From NCBI GenBank assembly GCA_964230805.1, contig CAXRIA010000004.1, forward strand, positions 1 through 45,520: a stretch of 45,520 bases of DNA. Reading direction: 5' to 3'. This DNA is from Flavicella sp964230805 (GTDB taxonomy: Bacteria; Bacteroidota; Bacteroidia; Flavobacteriales; Flavobacteriaceae). The notes beneath the pieces were generated by a model. It was given only the letters and a program-made list of their open reading frames with translations. It was not told where the DNA came from and made no database searches. A program made the position numbers and the translations under genes. Below are positions 1 through 9,144 of this stretch, piece by piece (position 1 is the first letter of the stretch; each line of letters starts with the position of its first letter).

Positions 1-326
1 GCTCTATCTACTCCTCGATTAATATCTGGTGATTGTTCATGGATAGCTGAAAGTACCCCACAAGAACTTCCATCAAACATGTATTCGCTTTTAGTATATC
101 CAATCTTATTGATCACATCTCTAGCTATTTTCTGTACGTCTAAATAGGTTTTAGATTTTACTTCACCAGCCAAGATAACTTGTCCGGTGGTAACCATAGT
201 TTCGCAAGCTACTTTAGATTCTGGATCAAAGGCTAAAAAATTATCAATTAAAGCGTCAGAAATTTGATCTGCAACCTTATCAGGATGTCCTTCTGATACA
301 GATTCTGAAGTAAATAAATATGACAT
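1..326 (-). CDS. metK: S-adenosylmethionine synthetase, N-terminal part
   Basis: MetK makes S-adenosylmethionine from methionine and ATP in the cytosol. The minus strand reads from an ATG at 326 into MSYLFTSESVSEGHPDKVAD, the family's highly conserved N-terminus with the ATP-binding SEGHPDK motif. About 108 codons are present before the window edge cuts the gene; the full protein is usually about 380-420 residues. It is divergent from the methionine operon starting at 954. A TAAATTTG -7 promoter element lies at 477-470 on the minus strand, giving a leader of about 140 nt that may be structured. The identification is secure. Confidence 0.95.
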   Translation of the reverse strand, partial: MSYLFTSESVSEGHPDKVADQISDALIDNFLAFDPESKVACETMVTTGQVILAGEVKSKTYLDVQKIARDVINKIGYTKSEYMFDGSSCGVLSAIHEQSPDINRGVDR

Positions 327-477
327 AGTTTCTCTTTTAAATTATTGAGAAATTTGGTCTGATTGGGCCATGAAAGTAGTAGTGAATTACTGCTTTAGCA
401 TTTTTTGTTTCCTGAAATCTTCAGTACAAAGAGGTTGCAATCAGTCAAATTTTTCCTCCAATTAAGTCGCAAATTTA
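327..477 (-). promoter_or_regulatory. metK promoter and possibly structured leader
   Basis: A Bacteroidota -7 element (TAAATTTG) is at 477-470, so transcription should begin near 464. The leader contains a hairpin (TTTGT, CTGAA, loop, TTCAG, ACAAA) at about 429-404, then TGCTAAAGCA at about 400-391, preceded by GATTGCAACC at about 443-434. GCAACC and TGCTAAA also occur in this order in the S-box at 685-827. This suggests a variant or decayed SAM-responsive leader, but I could not fit it to a full S-box or SAM-II model. The promoter call is moderate and the riboswitch idea weak. Confidence 0.4.
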
Positions 478-684
478 CACTTTATATATAAAATGTGCAC
501 TTAATTATAAATTTATTTCACAGATAAGTCATTTAAATAGGGAACTCTTTTAAAGATAATTTAATATAAGAGCATGAAAATTATGAAATGCATAAAAATT
601 AAAAAAAAATAAGGGAATAGTTGGAAATTAAATTTTTCTGACTGAATATTTGTACATCAAAAGTTCAAATACTTACTGAATATT

Positions 685-827
685 GTTATCAAGAAAGGTT
701 GAGGGATTAGACCCAGTGACGCCTTAGCAACCCTTTGTTTTTAAACATACTTAAAATATAAAGAAGGTGCTAAATTCTACTTCATACCATTTGCTATTGT
801 AGTTAAATGATATTTAAGATAGATAAC
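685..827 (+). promoter_or_regulatory. SAM-I (S-box) riboswitch of the methionine operon
   Basis: The core S-box signatures occur in order: GAGGGA at 701-706, TTAGCAACCC at 724-733 and GGTGCTAAATTC at 766-777. The closing stem P1 is formed by GTTATC at 685-690 and GATAAC at 822-827. S-box RNAs bind S-adenosylmethionine and switch off downstream methionine genes. Here the 3' side of P1 overlaps AACTC at 825-829, which can pair with GAGTT at 900-904. Binding of SAM would therefore free that segment to form the terminator at 889-913. A weak promoter candidate is TTG at 621-623 with AATATTTG at 645-652. Confidence 0.9.
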
Positions 828-888
828 TCAAGAAAAATTACATCCAGTAACTTTTTCTATGATTTCTTTTTAACATTTTTCTTATAAG

Positions 889-913
889 CAACTCTTTTAG
901 AGTTGGTTTTTTT
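889..913 (+). terminator. Riboswitch-controlled intrinsic terminator
   Basis: CAACTC at 889-894 pairs perfectly with GAGTTG at 900-905 across a 5-nt loop and is followed by G and seven T. It lies between the S-box aptamer and metY, the expected position for transcriptional attenuation. The competing antiterminator would pair 825-829 with 900-904. Confidence 0.85.
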
Positions 914-953
914 GTCTTTTAAATATAATTATTTAATCATTCAAACTAGAAAA

Positions 954-2246
954 ATGAGTACACAAAAATTTTCAACAAACGCATTACATGCAGGGCATGA
1001 CGTAACACAAACCTCAGGAACTAGAGCCGTTCCTATTTATCAAACATCCTCGTATGTTTTTAACAATGCAGAGCATGCAGCTAATCTTTTTTCATTAAAA
1101 GAATTAGGGTTCATTTATACCCGTTTAAACAATCCAACCAATCAAATTTTACAAGAACGCTTAGCTACTTTAGAGGGGGGCACAGGAGCTGTTGTTTTTG
1201 CTTCAGGTTCTGCAGCAATAGCTACAGGCTTATTAACCTTACTAAAATCTGGTGACCACATCGTAGCTTCAAGTAGTTTGTATGGTGGAACCTTCAATTT
1301 ATTAAATGTAACTCTACCTAGGTTAGGCATTACAACAACTTTTGTAGATGCTTCTGATCCTGATAGTTTTGCTGAAGCAGTTCAAGAAAACACAAGAGCT
1401 TTCTTTGTAGAATCTCTTGGAAATCCAAAATTAGATGTTCTAGACCTAGAGGCAATTTCTCAACATGCTAAAGTAGCTAGAGTTCCATTTATTGTAGACA
1501 ATACAGTAGCAACACCAGCGTTGTTAAATCCTATCAAGCATGGAGCTAATATTGTAATTCATTCGCTTACAAAATATATTGGAGGACATGGAACCTCTCT
1601 TGGAGGAGCTATTATAGATGCGGGTACTTTTGATTGGTCTAGTGGAAAGTTTCCGGAATTCACAGAGCCATCTGCAGGATATCACGGTTTAGTTTACCAT
1701 GATGTTTTGGGCGCGGCTTCCTTTACTTTTAAGTTAATTTTAGAAGGGCTGCGTGATTTTGGTGGTGCTTTAAGCCCAACAAATGCATTTCAAATTCTTC
1801 AAGGTTTAGAAACCTTAGAACTGAGAATTGATCAACATTCAAAAAATGCATTAGCATTAGCCACCTGGTTAGAAGCACAGGATGAAGTTGCTTGGGTAAA
1901 TTATCCTGGATTACAGTCGAGTAAGTACAAGGAATTGGCAGATAAATACTTGCCGAACGGACAAAGTGGACTTGTTACTTTTGGAGCAAAAGGTGGCTAT
2001 GAAGCTGCAAAAACTATTGTAGACAATGCTAAAATATTTTCTCTTTTAGCTAACATTGGTGATACAAAATCTTTGATAATTCACCCAGCTAGTACCACTC
2101 ATCAGCAATTAACTGAAGAGCAACAACTTGCAGCAGGAGTTTCAAGTGATTTGATAAGACTATCTGTTGGATTAGAAAATATTGATGATTTAAAGCTTGA
2201 TTTAAAAGAAGCATTTTCTAAAATTCCTAAAGAAGTTTTAGTGTAA
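954..2246 (+). CDS. metY: O-acetylhomoserine aminocarboxypropyltransferase (sulfhydrylase)
   Basis: This PLP enzyme of the Cys/Met-metabolism family makes homocysteine from O-acetylhomoserine and sulfide. The 430-residue length, the start STQKFSTNALHAG, the YTRLNNPT motif and the PLP lysine in SLTKYIGGHG (K207) fit MetY rather than the shorter cystathionine synthases. The start was placed at ATG 954; the open frame extends upstream to 903, but that part overlaps the terminator and does not look conserved. It is the first gene of the S-box-controlled operon and lies 4 bp before metX, which supplies its substrate. Confidence 0.93.
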   Translation: MSTQKFSTNALHAGHDVTQTSGTRAVPIYQTSSYVFNNAEHAANLFSLKELGFIYTRLNNPTNQILQERLATLEGGTGAVVFASGSAAIATGLLTLLKSGDHIVASSSLYGGTFNLLNVTLPRLGITTTFVDASDPDSFAEAVQENTRAFFVESLGNPKLDVLDLEAISQHAKVARVPFIVDNTVATPALLNPIKHGANIVIHSLTKYIGGHGTSLGGAIIDAGTFDWSSGKFPEFTEPSAGYHGLVYHDVLGAASFTFKLILEGLRDFGGALSPTNAFQILQGLETLELRIDQHSKNALALATWLEAQDEVAWVNYPGLQSSKYKELADKYLPNGQSGLVTFGAKGGYEAAKTIVDNAKIFSLLANIGDTKSLIIHPASTTHQQLTEEQQLAAGVSSDLIRLSVGLENIDDLKLDLKEAFSKIPKEVLV

Positions 2247-2250
2247 AAAT

Positions 2251-3219
2251 TTGAATCAAGGACTCTCATACATACAAGTCAAAGATTTTACAACTCAGAG
2301 TGGTTTTCACATCTCTACCCTTCAATTAAGCTATGAATTGTTTGGGTTAGAACTGGGAACCGCTCCTGTAGTATTAGTAAATCATGCCTTAACTGCAAAT
2401 AGTAATGTGGTTGGTGAGACTGGTTGGTGGAAAGACATTATCGGAAGTGGAAAAACAATAGATACAACAAAATTTACCGTCTTAGCATTTAATATTCCAG
2501 GAAATGGATATGACGGTTTTTTGATAGATAATTACAAAGATTTTGTTGCTAAAGATATCGCAAATGTATTCTTGCTAGCTCTAAAAAAAATGAGCATTAA
2601 TAAATTACATGCTATTATTGGAGGTTCTCTAGGAGGAGGGATTGCATGGGAAATGGCGGTTTTAGATCCAGTTATTGCCTCACACATTATACCAATAGCT
2701 TCAGACTGGAGATCTACAGATTGGTTAATTGCCAATTGCTGTATTCAAGAACAGTTTTTATTAAACTCAAGTAATCCAGTTCATGATGCTAGAATGCACG
2801 CCATGATGTGTTATAGAACACCAGCATCCTATAAGGCTAAATTCAATAGATCTATTCATAAAGACCTCAACATCTTTAATATAGAAAGTTGGTTATTTCA
2901 TCATGGAAAAAAACTACAGAAAAGATTTCAGTTAAGTGCATACAAAATGATGAATCATTTGTTAAGAACAATTGAAGCAACTGATTCTGAAAATTACTTG
3001 AATAATTTGAGTAAAATAAGGGCACAAATCCATATTGTTTCCATAGATTCTGACTTATTCTTTTTAGCGGCGGAAAATAAAGAAACCTACAAGGAATTAT
3101 CAAAAACATCTGTTGAAGTATTTTATAATGAAATAAAATCTATTCATGGGCACGATGCTTTTTTAATAGAATTTGATCAATTGGATAATATTTTGAGACC
3201 AATTTTTAAATTAGTATAA
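2251..3219 (+). CDS. metX: Homoserine O-acetyltransferase (alpha/beta hydrolase fold)
   Basis: The enzyme activates homoserine with acetyl-CoA, the first committed step to methionine. The 322-residue protein has the MetX features NHALTANSN, NIPGNGYDG, the nucleophile elbow GGSLGGG with Ser126, and a C-terminal HGHDAFL carrying the catalytic His. No ATG fits the conserved N-terminus. The frame opens with TTG at 2251, four bases after the metY stop, so a TTG start is inferred. It is somewhat shorter than many MetX proteins. Whether it acetylates or succinylates cannot be told by eye; the adjacent metY favours acetylation. Confidence 0.88.
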   Translation: MNQGLSYIQVKDFTTQSGFHISTLQLSYELFGLELGTAPVVLVNHALTANSNVVGETGWWKDIIGSGKTIDTTKFTVLAFNIPGNGYDGFLIDNYKDFVAKDIANVFLLALKKMSINKLHAIIGGSLGGGIAWEMAVLDPVIASHIIPIASDWRSTDWLIANCCIQEQFLLNSSNPVHDARMHAMMCYRTPASYKAKFNRSIHKDLNIFNIESWLFHHGKKLQKRFQLSAYKMMNHLLRTIEATDSENYLNNLSKIRAQIHIVSIDSDLFFLAAENKETYKELSKTSVEVFYNEIKSIHGHDAFLIEFDQLDNILRPIFKLV

Positions 3220-3241
3220 AATCGTTAAGAAAAAATAGTAT

Positions 3242-4405
3242 ATGAATTTTGAAACAAAAGCAATTCGGCTGCAAACAGATCGTTCACAATTTCAAGAGCA
3301 TTCAACCCCCTTGTATCTGACATCAAGTTTTGTATTTGAAGACGCAGAAGATATGAGAAGTTCTTTTGCAGAAGAAAAAGAACGGAATTTATATAGTCGT
3401 TTTTCAAATCCAAATACTGCTGAGTTTGTCAATAAAATTGTTTCCCTAGAAGGTGCAGAGGCAGGTTATGCCTTTGCGACAGGTATGTCAGCAATTTTCT
3501 CAACATTTGCTGCTTTATTATCTTCAGAAGATCATATAATTTCTTGTCGTTCTGTGTTTGGATCTACCCATAGTTTATTTACTAATTACTTACCAAAATG
3601 GAATATTTCTACTAGTTATTTCAATGCAGATGAGACTAATTTTATTGAATCTTTAATAACTGATCACACCAAGATATTATATGTTGAAACTCCAACAAAT
3701 CCAGGAGTTGACGTGTTAGACTTGGAAATAATAGGTTCTATTGCAAAGAAACATAATCTATTGTTTATAGTTGACAACTGTTTTGCGACACCTTATTTAC
3801 AAAATCCAATACAATATGGGGCAGATTTAGTGGTCCACTCAGCAACTAAGTTAATAGATGGGCAAGGAAGAGTTTTAGGGGGTGTAACAGTAGGGAAAAA
3901 AGAATTAATGAGAGACATTTATTTATTTTCAAGAAACACTGGCCCAGCGATGTCACCATTCAATGCTTGGATATTGTCAAAAAGTTTAGAAACCTTGTCT
4001 GTTCGTGTAGAAAAACATTGTGAAAATGCTTTAAATCTAGCCCATTCTTTAGAGAATAATGAAAAAGTAAACTTTGTTAAATACCCTTTTTTAAGATCAC
4101 ATCCAAACTATGAGATTGCTAAAAAGCAAATGAAGTTAGGGGGTAATATTTTAGTTTTTGAAGTTAAAGGTGGGATAAAATATGCCCAAAAATTCTTGAA
4201 TAATCTTAAAATGTGTTCATTGTCTGCCAATCTTGGAGATACAAGAACTATAGTTACTCATCCAGCTTCCTCAACTCACAGCAAGCTATCCATAGAAGAT
4301 TTATTGAAAGTAGGAATAACTGAAGGATTGATTAGAGTTTCAGTTGGTTTGGAAAACAGCGACGATATTATTTATGATTTAATACAGGCCTTAGGAGATG
4401 AGTAA
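3242..4405 (+). CDS. metZ: Trans-sulfuration PLP enzyme (O-succinylhomoserine sulfhydrylase / cystathionine synthase type)
   Basis: This is a second member of the Cys/Met-metabolism PLP family, 387 residues, distinct from metY. Visible motifs are STPLYLTSSF, YSRFSNPN, an ATGMSAI loop and the PLP lysine in SATKLIDGQG (K203). Length and motifs match the MetZ/MetB subgroup, which makes homocysteine directly from the acyl-homoserine or makes cystathionine from cysteine. The symbol is given for the subgroup, not for a proven activity. Its last codons overlap the next gene by 8 bp, showing translational coupling in the operon. Confidence 0.8.
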   Translation: MNFETKAIRLQTDRSQFQEHSTPLYLTSSFVFEDAEDMRSSFAEEKERNLYSRFSNPNTAEFVNKIVSLEGAEAGYAFATGMSAIFSTFAALLSSEDHIISCRSVFGSTHSLFTNYLPKWNISTSYFNADETNFIESLITDHTKILYVETPTNPGVDVLDLEIIGSIAKKHNLLFIVDNCFATPYLQNPIQYGADLVVHSATKLIDGQGRVLGGVTVGKKELMRDIYLFSRNTGPAMSPFNAWILSKSLETLSVRVEKHCENALNLAHSLENNEKVNFVKYPFLRSHPNYEIAKKQMKLGGNILVFEVKGGIKYAQKFLNNLKMCSLSANLGDTRTIVTHPASSTHSKLSIEDLLKVGITEGLIRVSVGLENSDDIIYDLIQALGDE

Positions 4406-5399
4406 TATTTATAAAGAAATCCAAAAGCGAATTCTAGTTCTAGATGGAGCTATGGGAACGATGCTTCAACAATATAAGTTTAGCGAAGAAGATTTTCGTG
4501 GAGATCGATTTAAAGATTATACATCTCCTTTAAAAGGAAATAATGATTTGTTGTCTATTACACAGCCAGAAGCAGTAAAAGAAGTTCATAGAAAGTATTT
4601 TTATGCTGGTGCAGATATTGTTGAAACCAATACTTTTTCTGGAACAAGGATAGCCATGGCCGATTATAAAATGGAAAATTTGGTTTATGAGTTAAATTAT
4701 CAATCTGCAAAAATTGCGAAGGAAGTTGCGCAAGAAGTAACTCGAAAAGATCCTTATAAGCCAAGATTTGTTGCTGGATCTATAGGCCCTACAAATAGAA
4801 CAGCTAGTATGTCACCAGATGTAAACGATCCCGGCTACAGAGCAGTCACTTTTGATGAATTACGAATTGCATACAAAGAACAAACTGAAGCTCTATTGGA
4901 TGGTGGAGTAGATCTTCTATTAGTAGAGACAGTTTTTGATACATTAAATGCAAAAGCAGCATTATTTGCAATTGAAGAAGTAAAATCAGAGAGATTAATT
5001 GATGTTCCTGTCATGGTTTCAGGAACTATTACTGATGCTTCGGGAAGAACTTTATCTGGACAAACAGCAGAAGCATTTTTAATTTCAATATCACATATTC
5101 CTTTGTTAAGTGTTGGTTTCAATTGTGCTTTAGGAGCCAATTTATTACAACCACATCTAGAGGCTATTGCATCAAAAACTGTCTTTGCAATATCTGCACA
5201 TCCCAATGCGGGGTTACCAAATGCTTTTGGAGAATATGATGAAACTCCAGAAGAAATGGCTACACAAATTGAAGAATACTTAAAGAAAGATCTTATCAAT
5301 ATTATAGGAGGCTGTTGCGGTACAACCCCAAATCATATTTCTGCAATAGCAGGAATAGCTAAGAAATATCAACCAAGACCAATAAAGATAGTTGTATAA
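4398..5399 (+). CDS. Methionine synthase, homocysteine-binding module (split MetH, N-terminal half)
   Basis: The protein carries only the homocysteine S-methyltransferase barrel: LDGAMGTMLQQ at the N-terminus, a zinc-ligand Cys near residue 243 (FNCALG) and the Cys306-Cys307 pair in GGCCGTTPNH. It would bind zinc and homocysteine and pass the thiol to the cobalamin-carrying partner encoded next. With 333 residues it equals the first module of full MetH; together the two proteins total 1224 residues, close to one-piece MetH. It overlaps metZ by 8 bp and the next gene by 1 bp (TAATG), consistent with equimolar synthesis. Confidence 0.92.
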   Translation: MSNIYKEIQKRILVLDGAMGTMLQQYKFSEEDFRGDRFKDYTSPLKGNNDLLSITQPEAVKEVHRKYFYAGADIVETNTFSGTRIAMADYKMENLVYELNYQSAKIAKEVAQEVTRKDPYKPRFVAGSIGPTNRTASMSPDVNDPGYRAVTFDELRIAYKEQTEALLDGGVDLLLVETVFDTLNAKAALFAIEEVKSERLIDVPVMVSGTITDASGRTLSGQTAEAFLISISHIPLLSVGFNCALGANLLQPHLEAIASKTVFAISAHPNAGLPNAFGEYDETPEEMATQIEEYLKKDLINIIGGCCGTTPNHISAIAGIAKKYQPRPIKIVV

Positions 5400-8074
5400 T
5401 GACCAAAAATTCCGAAAGATACATGCGACTTTCAGGTCTAGAACCACTAATTATTACTTCTGAAAGTAATTTTATTAACGTTGGAGAAAGAACCAATGTT
5501 GCTGGTTCACGGAAATTCCTACGGCTTATTAAAGAAGAGAAATTTGATGAAGCATTAGCTATCGCAAGAGATCAAGTAGATGGAGGTGCACAAATTCTAG
5601 ATATCAATATGGATGATGGTTTGATTGATGGAAAAGAAGCCATGGTTCGTTTCCTTAACCTTATTGCTGCTGAACCAGATATCTGTAGAATTCCATTGAT
5701 GATTGATAGCTCAAAATGGGAAATCATAGAAGCAGGATTACAAGTTGTTCAAGGGAAATGTGTAGTGAACTCTATTTCCTTAAAAGAAGGAGAAGAAAAA
5801 TTTATTTGGGAGGCGACACAAATCAAACGCTATGGAGCTGCTGTTATTATTATGGCATTTGATGAGGAGGGTCAAGCAGATAACTACCAGCGAAGAATTG
5901 AAATAGCAGAACGATCGTACAAAGTTTTGGTCAATAAAGTTGGTTTTACACCTGAAGATATCATCTTCGATTTGAATATTTTTCCAGTAGCAACAGGAAT
6001 GGAGGAACATAGGCAAAATGCAATAGATTTTATAGAAGCAACACGTTGGGTTCGACAAAATTTACCTCATGCAAGTGTCAGTGGAGGAGTAAGTAATGTT
6101 TCATTTTCATTTAGAGGTAACAATAGAGTTCGTGAAGCCATGCATTCTGTTTTTCTCTATTATGCAATACAGGCAGGAATGAATATAGGCATTGTAAACC
6201 CTACTATGTTAGAAATTTACGATGATATACCTAAAGATTTATTAGAATATATTGAAGATGTAATTTTAGACAGAAGAGATGATGCTACAGAACGATTATT
6301 AGATTTTGCAGAAACTGTAAAAGGAGTCAAAAAAGAGAATGATGAAAAAGCATTAGAATGGCGAAATCTTCCATTACAGGAGAGAATTACACATAGCTTA
6401 GTTAAAGGAATAGACGCTTTTATAATAGAAGATGCAGAAGAAGCGAGGCTAAGCCTAGAAAGACCATTGCATGTTATTGAAGGATATTTGATGACAGGTA
6501 TGAATGTTGTTGGAGATTTATTTGGAACTGGAAAAATGTTTCTACCTCAAGTAGTTAAATCTGCTCGTGTTATGAAAAAAGCAGTATCATATTTAAATCC
6601 ATTCATCCAAGCCGAAAAAGGAGAGGAACAAAAAGCATTAGGAAAAGTATTAATGGCAACTGTAAAAGGAGATGTGCATGATATTGGTAAAAACATAGTG
6701 TCTGTAGTTCTTGGTTGTAATAATTATAAAATAATTGATTTAGGAGTAATGGTTCCACCAGAAAAAATTATTGAAACTGCTAAAAGAGAAGATGTTGATG
6801 CAATTGGTTTGAGTGGGTTAATTACCCCATCATTAGATGAAATGGTTTACCTCGCAAAAGAAATGGAACGTCAGAACTTTGAAATACCATTATTAATTGG
6901 AGGTGCAACCACATCAAGAGCACACACCGCAGTTAAAATAGATACAGAATATAATAATGCTGTAGTTCATGTTAATGATGCTTCAAGAGCAGTAACAGTG
7001 GTTGGTGATTTACTTAATAAAAATTCTAAAGCAGAATATATTGCTAAATTGAAAGAGGATTATGAAAATTTTCGCAAGAAGTTTTTAAAACGAGGTAAGA
7101 CTAAAGCATACATTTCTTTGAAGGATGCTCGAAAAAAAAAGTTTAAGATTGATTGGCAAGAGAGTACTATTTCAAAGCCAAAAGAACTGGGTATACAAAC
7201 TTTAGAACAACTGAGTTTAAAAGAATTAGTACCATATGTAGATTGGAGTCCATTTTTTAGAAGTTGGGATTTATATGGTAAGTTTCCAAATATTCTAACT
7301 GATGAGGTTGTAGGAGAACAAGCTGCAATCTTGTTCGATGATGCAAAAAAAATGTTGAAAGAAATTATTAGTAAACAATCTTTAAAACCAAAAGCAATTT
7401 TTGGATTATTTGAGGCAAACTCAGTAAATGATGACGATATTTTAATCTCAAAAAAAGGGAAAGAAGTTGCCACATTTAGAACTTTACGACAACAATTGAA
7501 AAAGCGAGAAGGAAAATTAAGTTTTGCTTTAGCAGATTTTATTGCTCCATTAGATTCTGGGAAACAGGATTATATGGGTGCATTTTGTACAACAATTTTT
7601 GGTGCTCATGAATTAACGGAAATTTATAAAAAACAAGAAGACGATTACAATGCAATTATGGTACAAGCATTAGCAGATCGTTTAGCGGAGGCTTTTGCAG
7701 AATATTTACACTTTAAGGTAAGAACAAGTCATTGGGGGTATGCATCAAACGAAAATTTAACAAATGAAGAGTTGATTGAAGAAAATTATAAAGGAATTCG
7801 CCCAGCACCGGGGTATCCAGCATGTCCAGATCATTTAGAAAAAGAAACCATATGGGAATTACTTAAAGTAGAAGAGAAAATTGGAGTTAAACTAACGGAA
7901 AGTTTAGCTATGTGGCCAGCTGCAAGTGTTAGTGGTTATTATTTTGCAAATCAAGAAGCACGGTATTTTGGTTTGGGAAAGATTACAAAAGATCAACTTA
8001 CAGATTATGCAAATAGAAAAAATATCACAGAAGTAGAAGCTACAAAATGGTTAAATCCTATTCTAAAAAACTAA
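5399..8074 (+). CDS. metH: Methionine synthase, folate, cobalamin and reactivation modules (split MetH, C-terminal part)
   Basis: This 891-residue protein moves the methyl group from methyltetrahydrofolate to homocysteine through cobalamin. In order it shows the pterin-binding barrel (FINVGERTNVAGS near residue 25), the cobalamin cap and binding domain with DVHDIGKN (His427 as lower cobalt ligand), and the AdoMet-dependent reactivation domain with RPAPGYPACPDH from residue 801. The homocysteine module is on the preceding gene. The start ATG overlaps that gene's stop by one base. Cobalamin dependence is direct from the motif; no cobalamin riboswitch is visible, and control is through the S-box at the operon head. 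Confidence 0.95.
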   Translation: MTKNSERYMRLSGLEPLIITSESNFINVGERTNVAGSRKFLRLIKEEKFDEALAIARDQVDGGAQILDINMDDGLIDGKEAMVRFLNLIAAEPDICRIPLMIDSSKWEIIEAGLQVVQGKCVVNSISLKEGEEKFIWEATQIKRYGAAVIIMAFDEEGQADNYQRRIEIAERSYKVLVNKVGFTPEDIIFDLNIFPVATGMEEHRQNAIDFIEATRWVRQNLPHASVSGGVSNVSFSFRGNNRVREAMHSVFLYYAIQAGMNIGIVNPTMLEIYDDIPKDLLEYIEDVILDRRDDATERLLDFAETVKGVKKENDEKALEWRNLPLQERITHSLVKGIDAFIIEDAEEARLSLERPLHVIEGYLMTGMNVVGDLFGTGKMFLPQVVKSARVMKKAVSYLNPFIQAEKGEEQKALGKVLMATVKGDVHDIGKNIVSVVLGCNNYKIIDLGVMVPPEKIIETAKREDVDAIGLSGLITPSLDEMVYLAKEMERQNFEIPLLIGGATTSRAHTAVKIDTEYNNAVVHVNDASRAVTVVGDLLNKNSKAEYIAKLKEDYENFRKKFLKRGKTKAYISLKDARKKKFKIDWQESTISKPKELGIQTLEQLSLKELVPYVDWSPFFRSWDLYGKFPNILTDEVVGEQAAILFDDAKKMLKEIISKQSLKPKAIFGLFEANSVNDDDILISKKGKEVATFRTLRQQLKKREGKLSFALADFIAPLDSGKQDYMGAFCTTIFGAHELTEIYKKQEDDYNAIMVQALADRLAEAFAEYLHFKVRTSHWGYASNENLTNEELIEENYKGIRPAPGYPACPDHLEKETIWELLKVEEKIGVKLTESLAMWPAASVSGYYFANQEARYFGLGKITKDQLTDYANRKNITEVEATKWLNPILKN

Positions 8075-8078
8075 ATTT

Positions 8079-9035
8079 ATGAACGTATTAGATCATATAA
8101 AAAACGCCAAAGATAAAACACAATTCTCTTTCGAAATTTTACCACCATTAAAAGGTCAGGATATCCAATCTATATTTACAAGTATAGACCCTTTAATGGA
8201 ATTTAATCCACCATTTATTGATGTTACTTACCACAGAGAAGAATATGTTTACAAAGAGATGGAGAATGGTCTTTTAAAAAAACAAGTTGTTAAAAAAAGA
8301 CCAGGAACTGTTGGTATTTGTGCAGCCATACAGAACAAAGATTCTGTGGATGCCATTCCACATATTTTATGCGGCGGTTTTACCAAAGAGGATACAGAGA
8401 ATTTTCTTATAGATCTTGGTTTTTTAGGTATAGACAATGTAATGGCATTAAGAGGTGACGCTGTAAAAAGTGAAACGTATTTTAAACCAGAAAAAAAAGG
8501 GCACAGATATGCCAGTGAGCTAGTGACTCAGATCAATGATATGAATCATGGAAAATATTTAGATGATGCTTTATTAAATACCACTAATACCAATTTTTGT
8601 ATTGGTGTTGCGGGATATTCTGAGAAACATTTAGAGGCACCAAGTAAAGATTCAGACATTCATTTTTTAAAGGAAAAAATTAATAACGGTGCTTCGTACA
8701 TAGTTACTCAGATGTTTTACGATAATAAAAAGTTTTTTGAGTTTGAAGAGAAATGTAGACTTGCCGGTATTAATGTTCCAATTATTCCAGGATTAAAACC
8801 AATCTCAACCAAAAGACAATTAAATTTAATACCACATCGCTTCAGTGTAGACTTGCCAGATGATTTAATCATGGAGGTTGTAAAATGTAAAGATAATGAT
8901 GCCGTAAGACAAGTTGGGGTAGAATGGTGTATTGAGCAAAGTAAAGAGCTATTAAAATACGGTGTTCCTTTCCTTCATTATTACACAATGGGAAAATCAT
9001 CAAATATTTATCAAGTTGCTTCTGAAGTATTTTAA
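8079..9035 (+). CDS. metF: 5,10-methylenetetrahydrofolate reductase
   Basis: MetF reduces methylenetetrahydrofolate to methyltetrahydrofolate, the methyl donor for the MetH pair encoded upstream. The 318-residue protein has the FSFEILPP start, a VTYHREE-like segment, NVMALRGD in the middle and VTQMFYDN, all typical of this FAD barrel. It starts 4 bp after metH and ends the operon. No strong terminator follows; the next gene, trxA, appears to have its own promoter at 9111. Confidence 0.94.
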   Translation: MNVLDHIKNAKDKTQFSFEILPPLKGQDIQSIFTSIDPLMEFNPPFIDVTYHREEYVYKEMENGLLKKQVVKKRPGTVGICAAIQNKDSVDAIPHILCGGFTKEDTENFLIDLGFLGIDNVMALRGDAVKSETYFKPEKKGHRYASELVTQINDMNHGKYLDDALLNTTNTNFCIGVAGYSEKHLEAPSKDSDIHFLKEKINNGASYIVTQMFYDNKKFFEFEEKCRLAGINVPIIPGLKPISTKRQLNLIPHRFSVDLPDDLIMEVVKCKDNDAVRQVGVEWCIEQSKELLKYGVPFLHYYTMGKSSNIYQVASEVF

Positions 9036-9110
9036 ATTGATAGATAAACTTCTTCGATAGACTCATAGCAAAAAGTAATTTTAAGACCCTAGTAAAGAGA
9101 AATATTTAAC

Positions 9111-9118
9111 TATTTTTG
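9111..9118 (+). promoter_or_regulatory. Putative trxA promoter (-7 element)
   Basis: TATTTTTG at 9111-9118 matches the Bacteroidota -7 consensus TANNTTTG and lies 26 bp before the trxA start. A good TTG at the -33 position is not visible. Confidence 0.5.
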
Positions 9119-9144
9119 TAATGTAAAATTTAAAATAAAAAAAG

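Noticed and set aside
903..953. Longer N-terminus of metY
   Set aside because: The extra 17 codons overlap the riboswitch terminator and are not like the family; ATG 954 fits the conserved N-terminus.
4398..8074. Frameshifted metH pseudogene
   Set aside because: Both parts have all motifs, a proper ATG at the second gene and a TAATG overlap, and the split lies exactly at a domain boundary.
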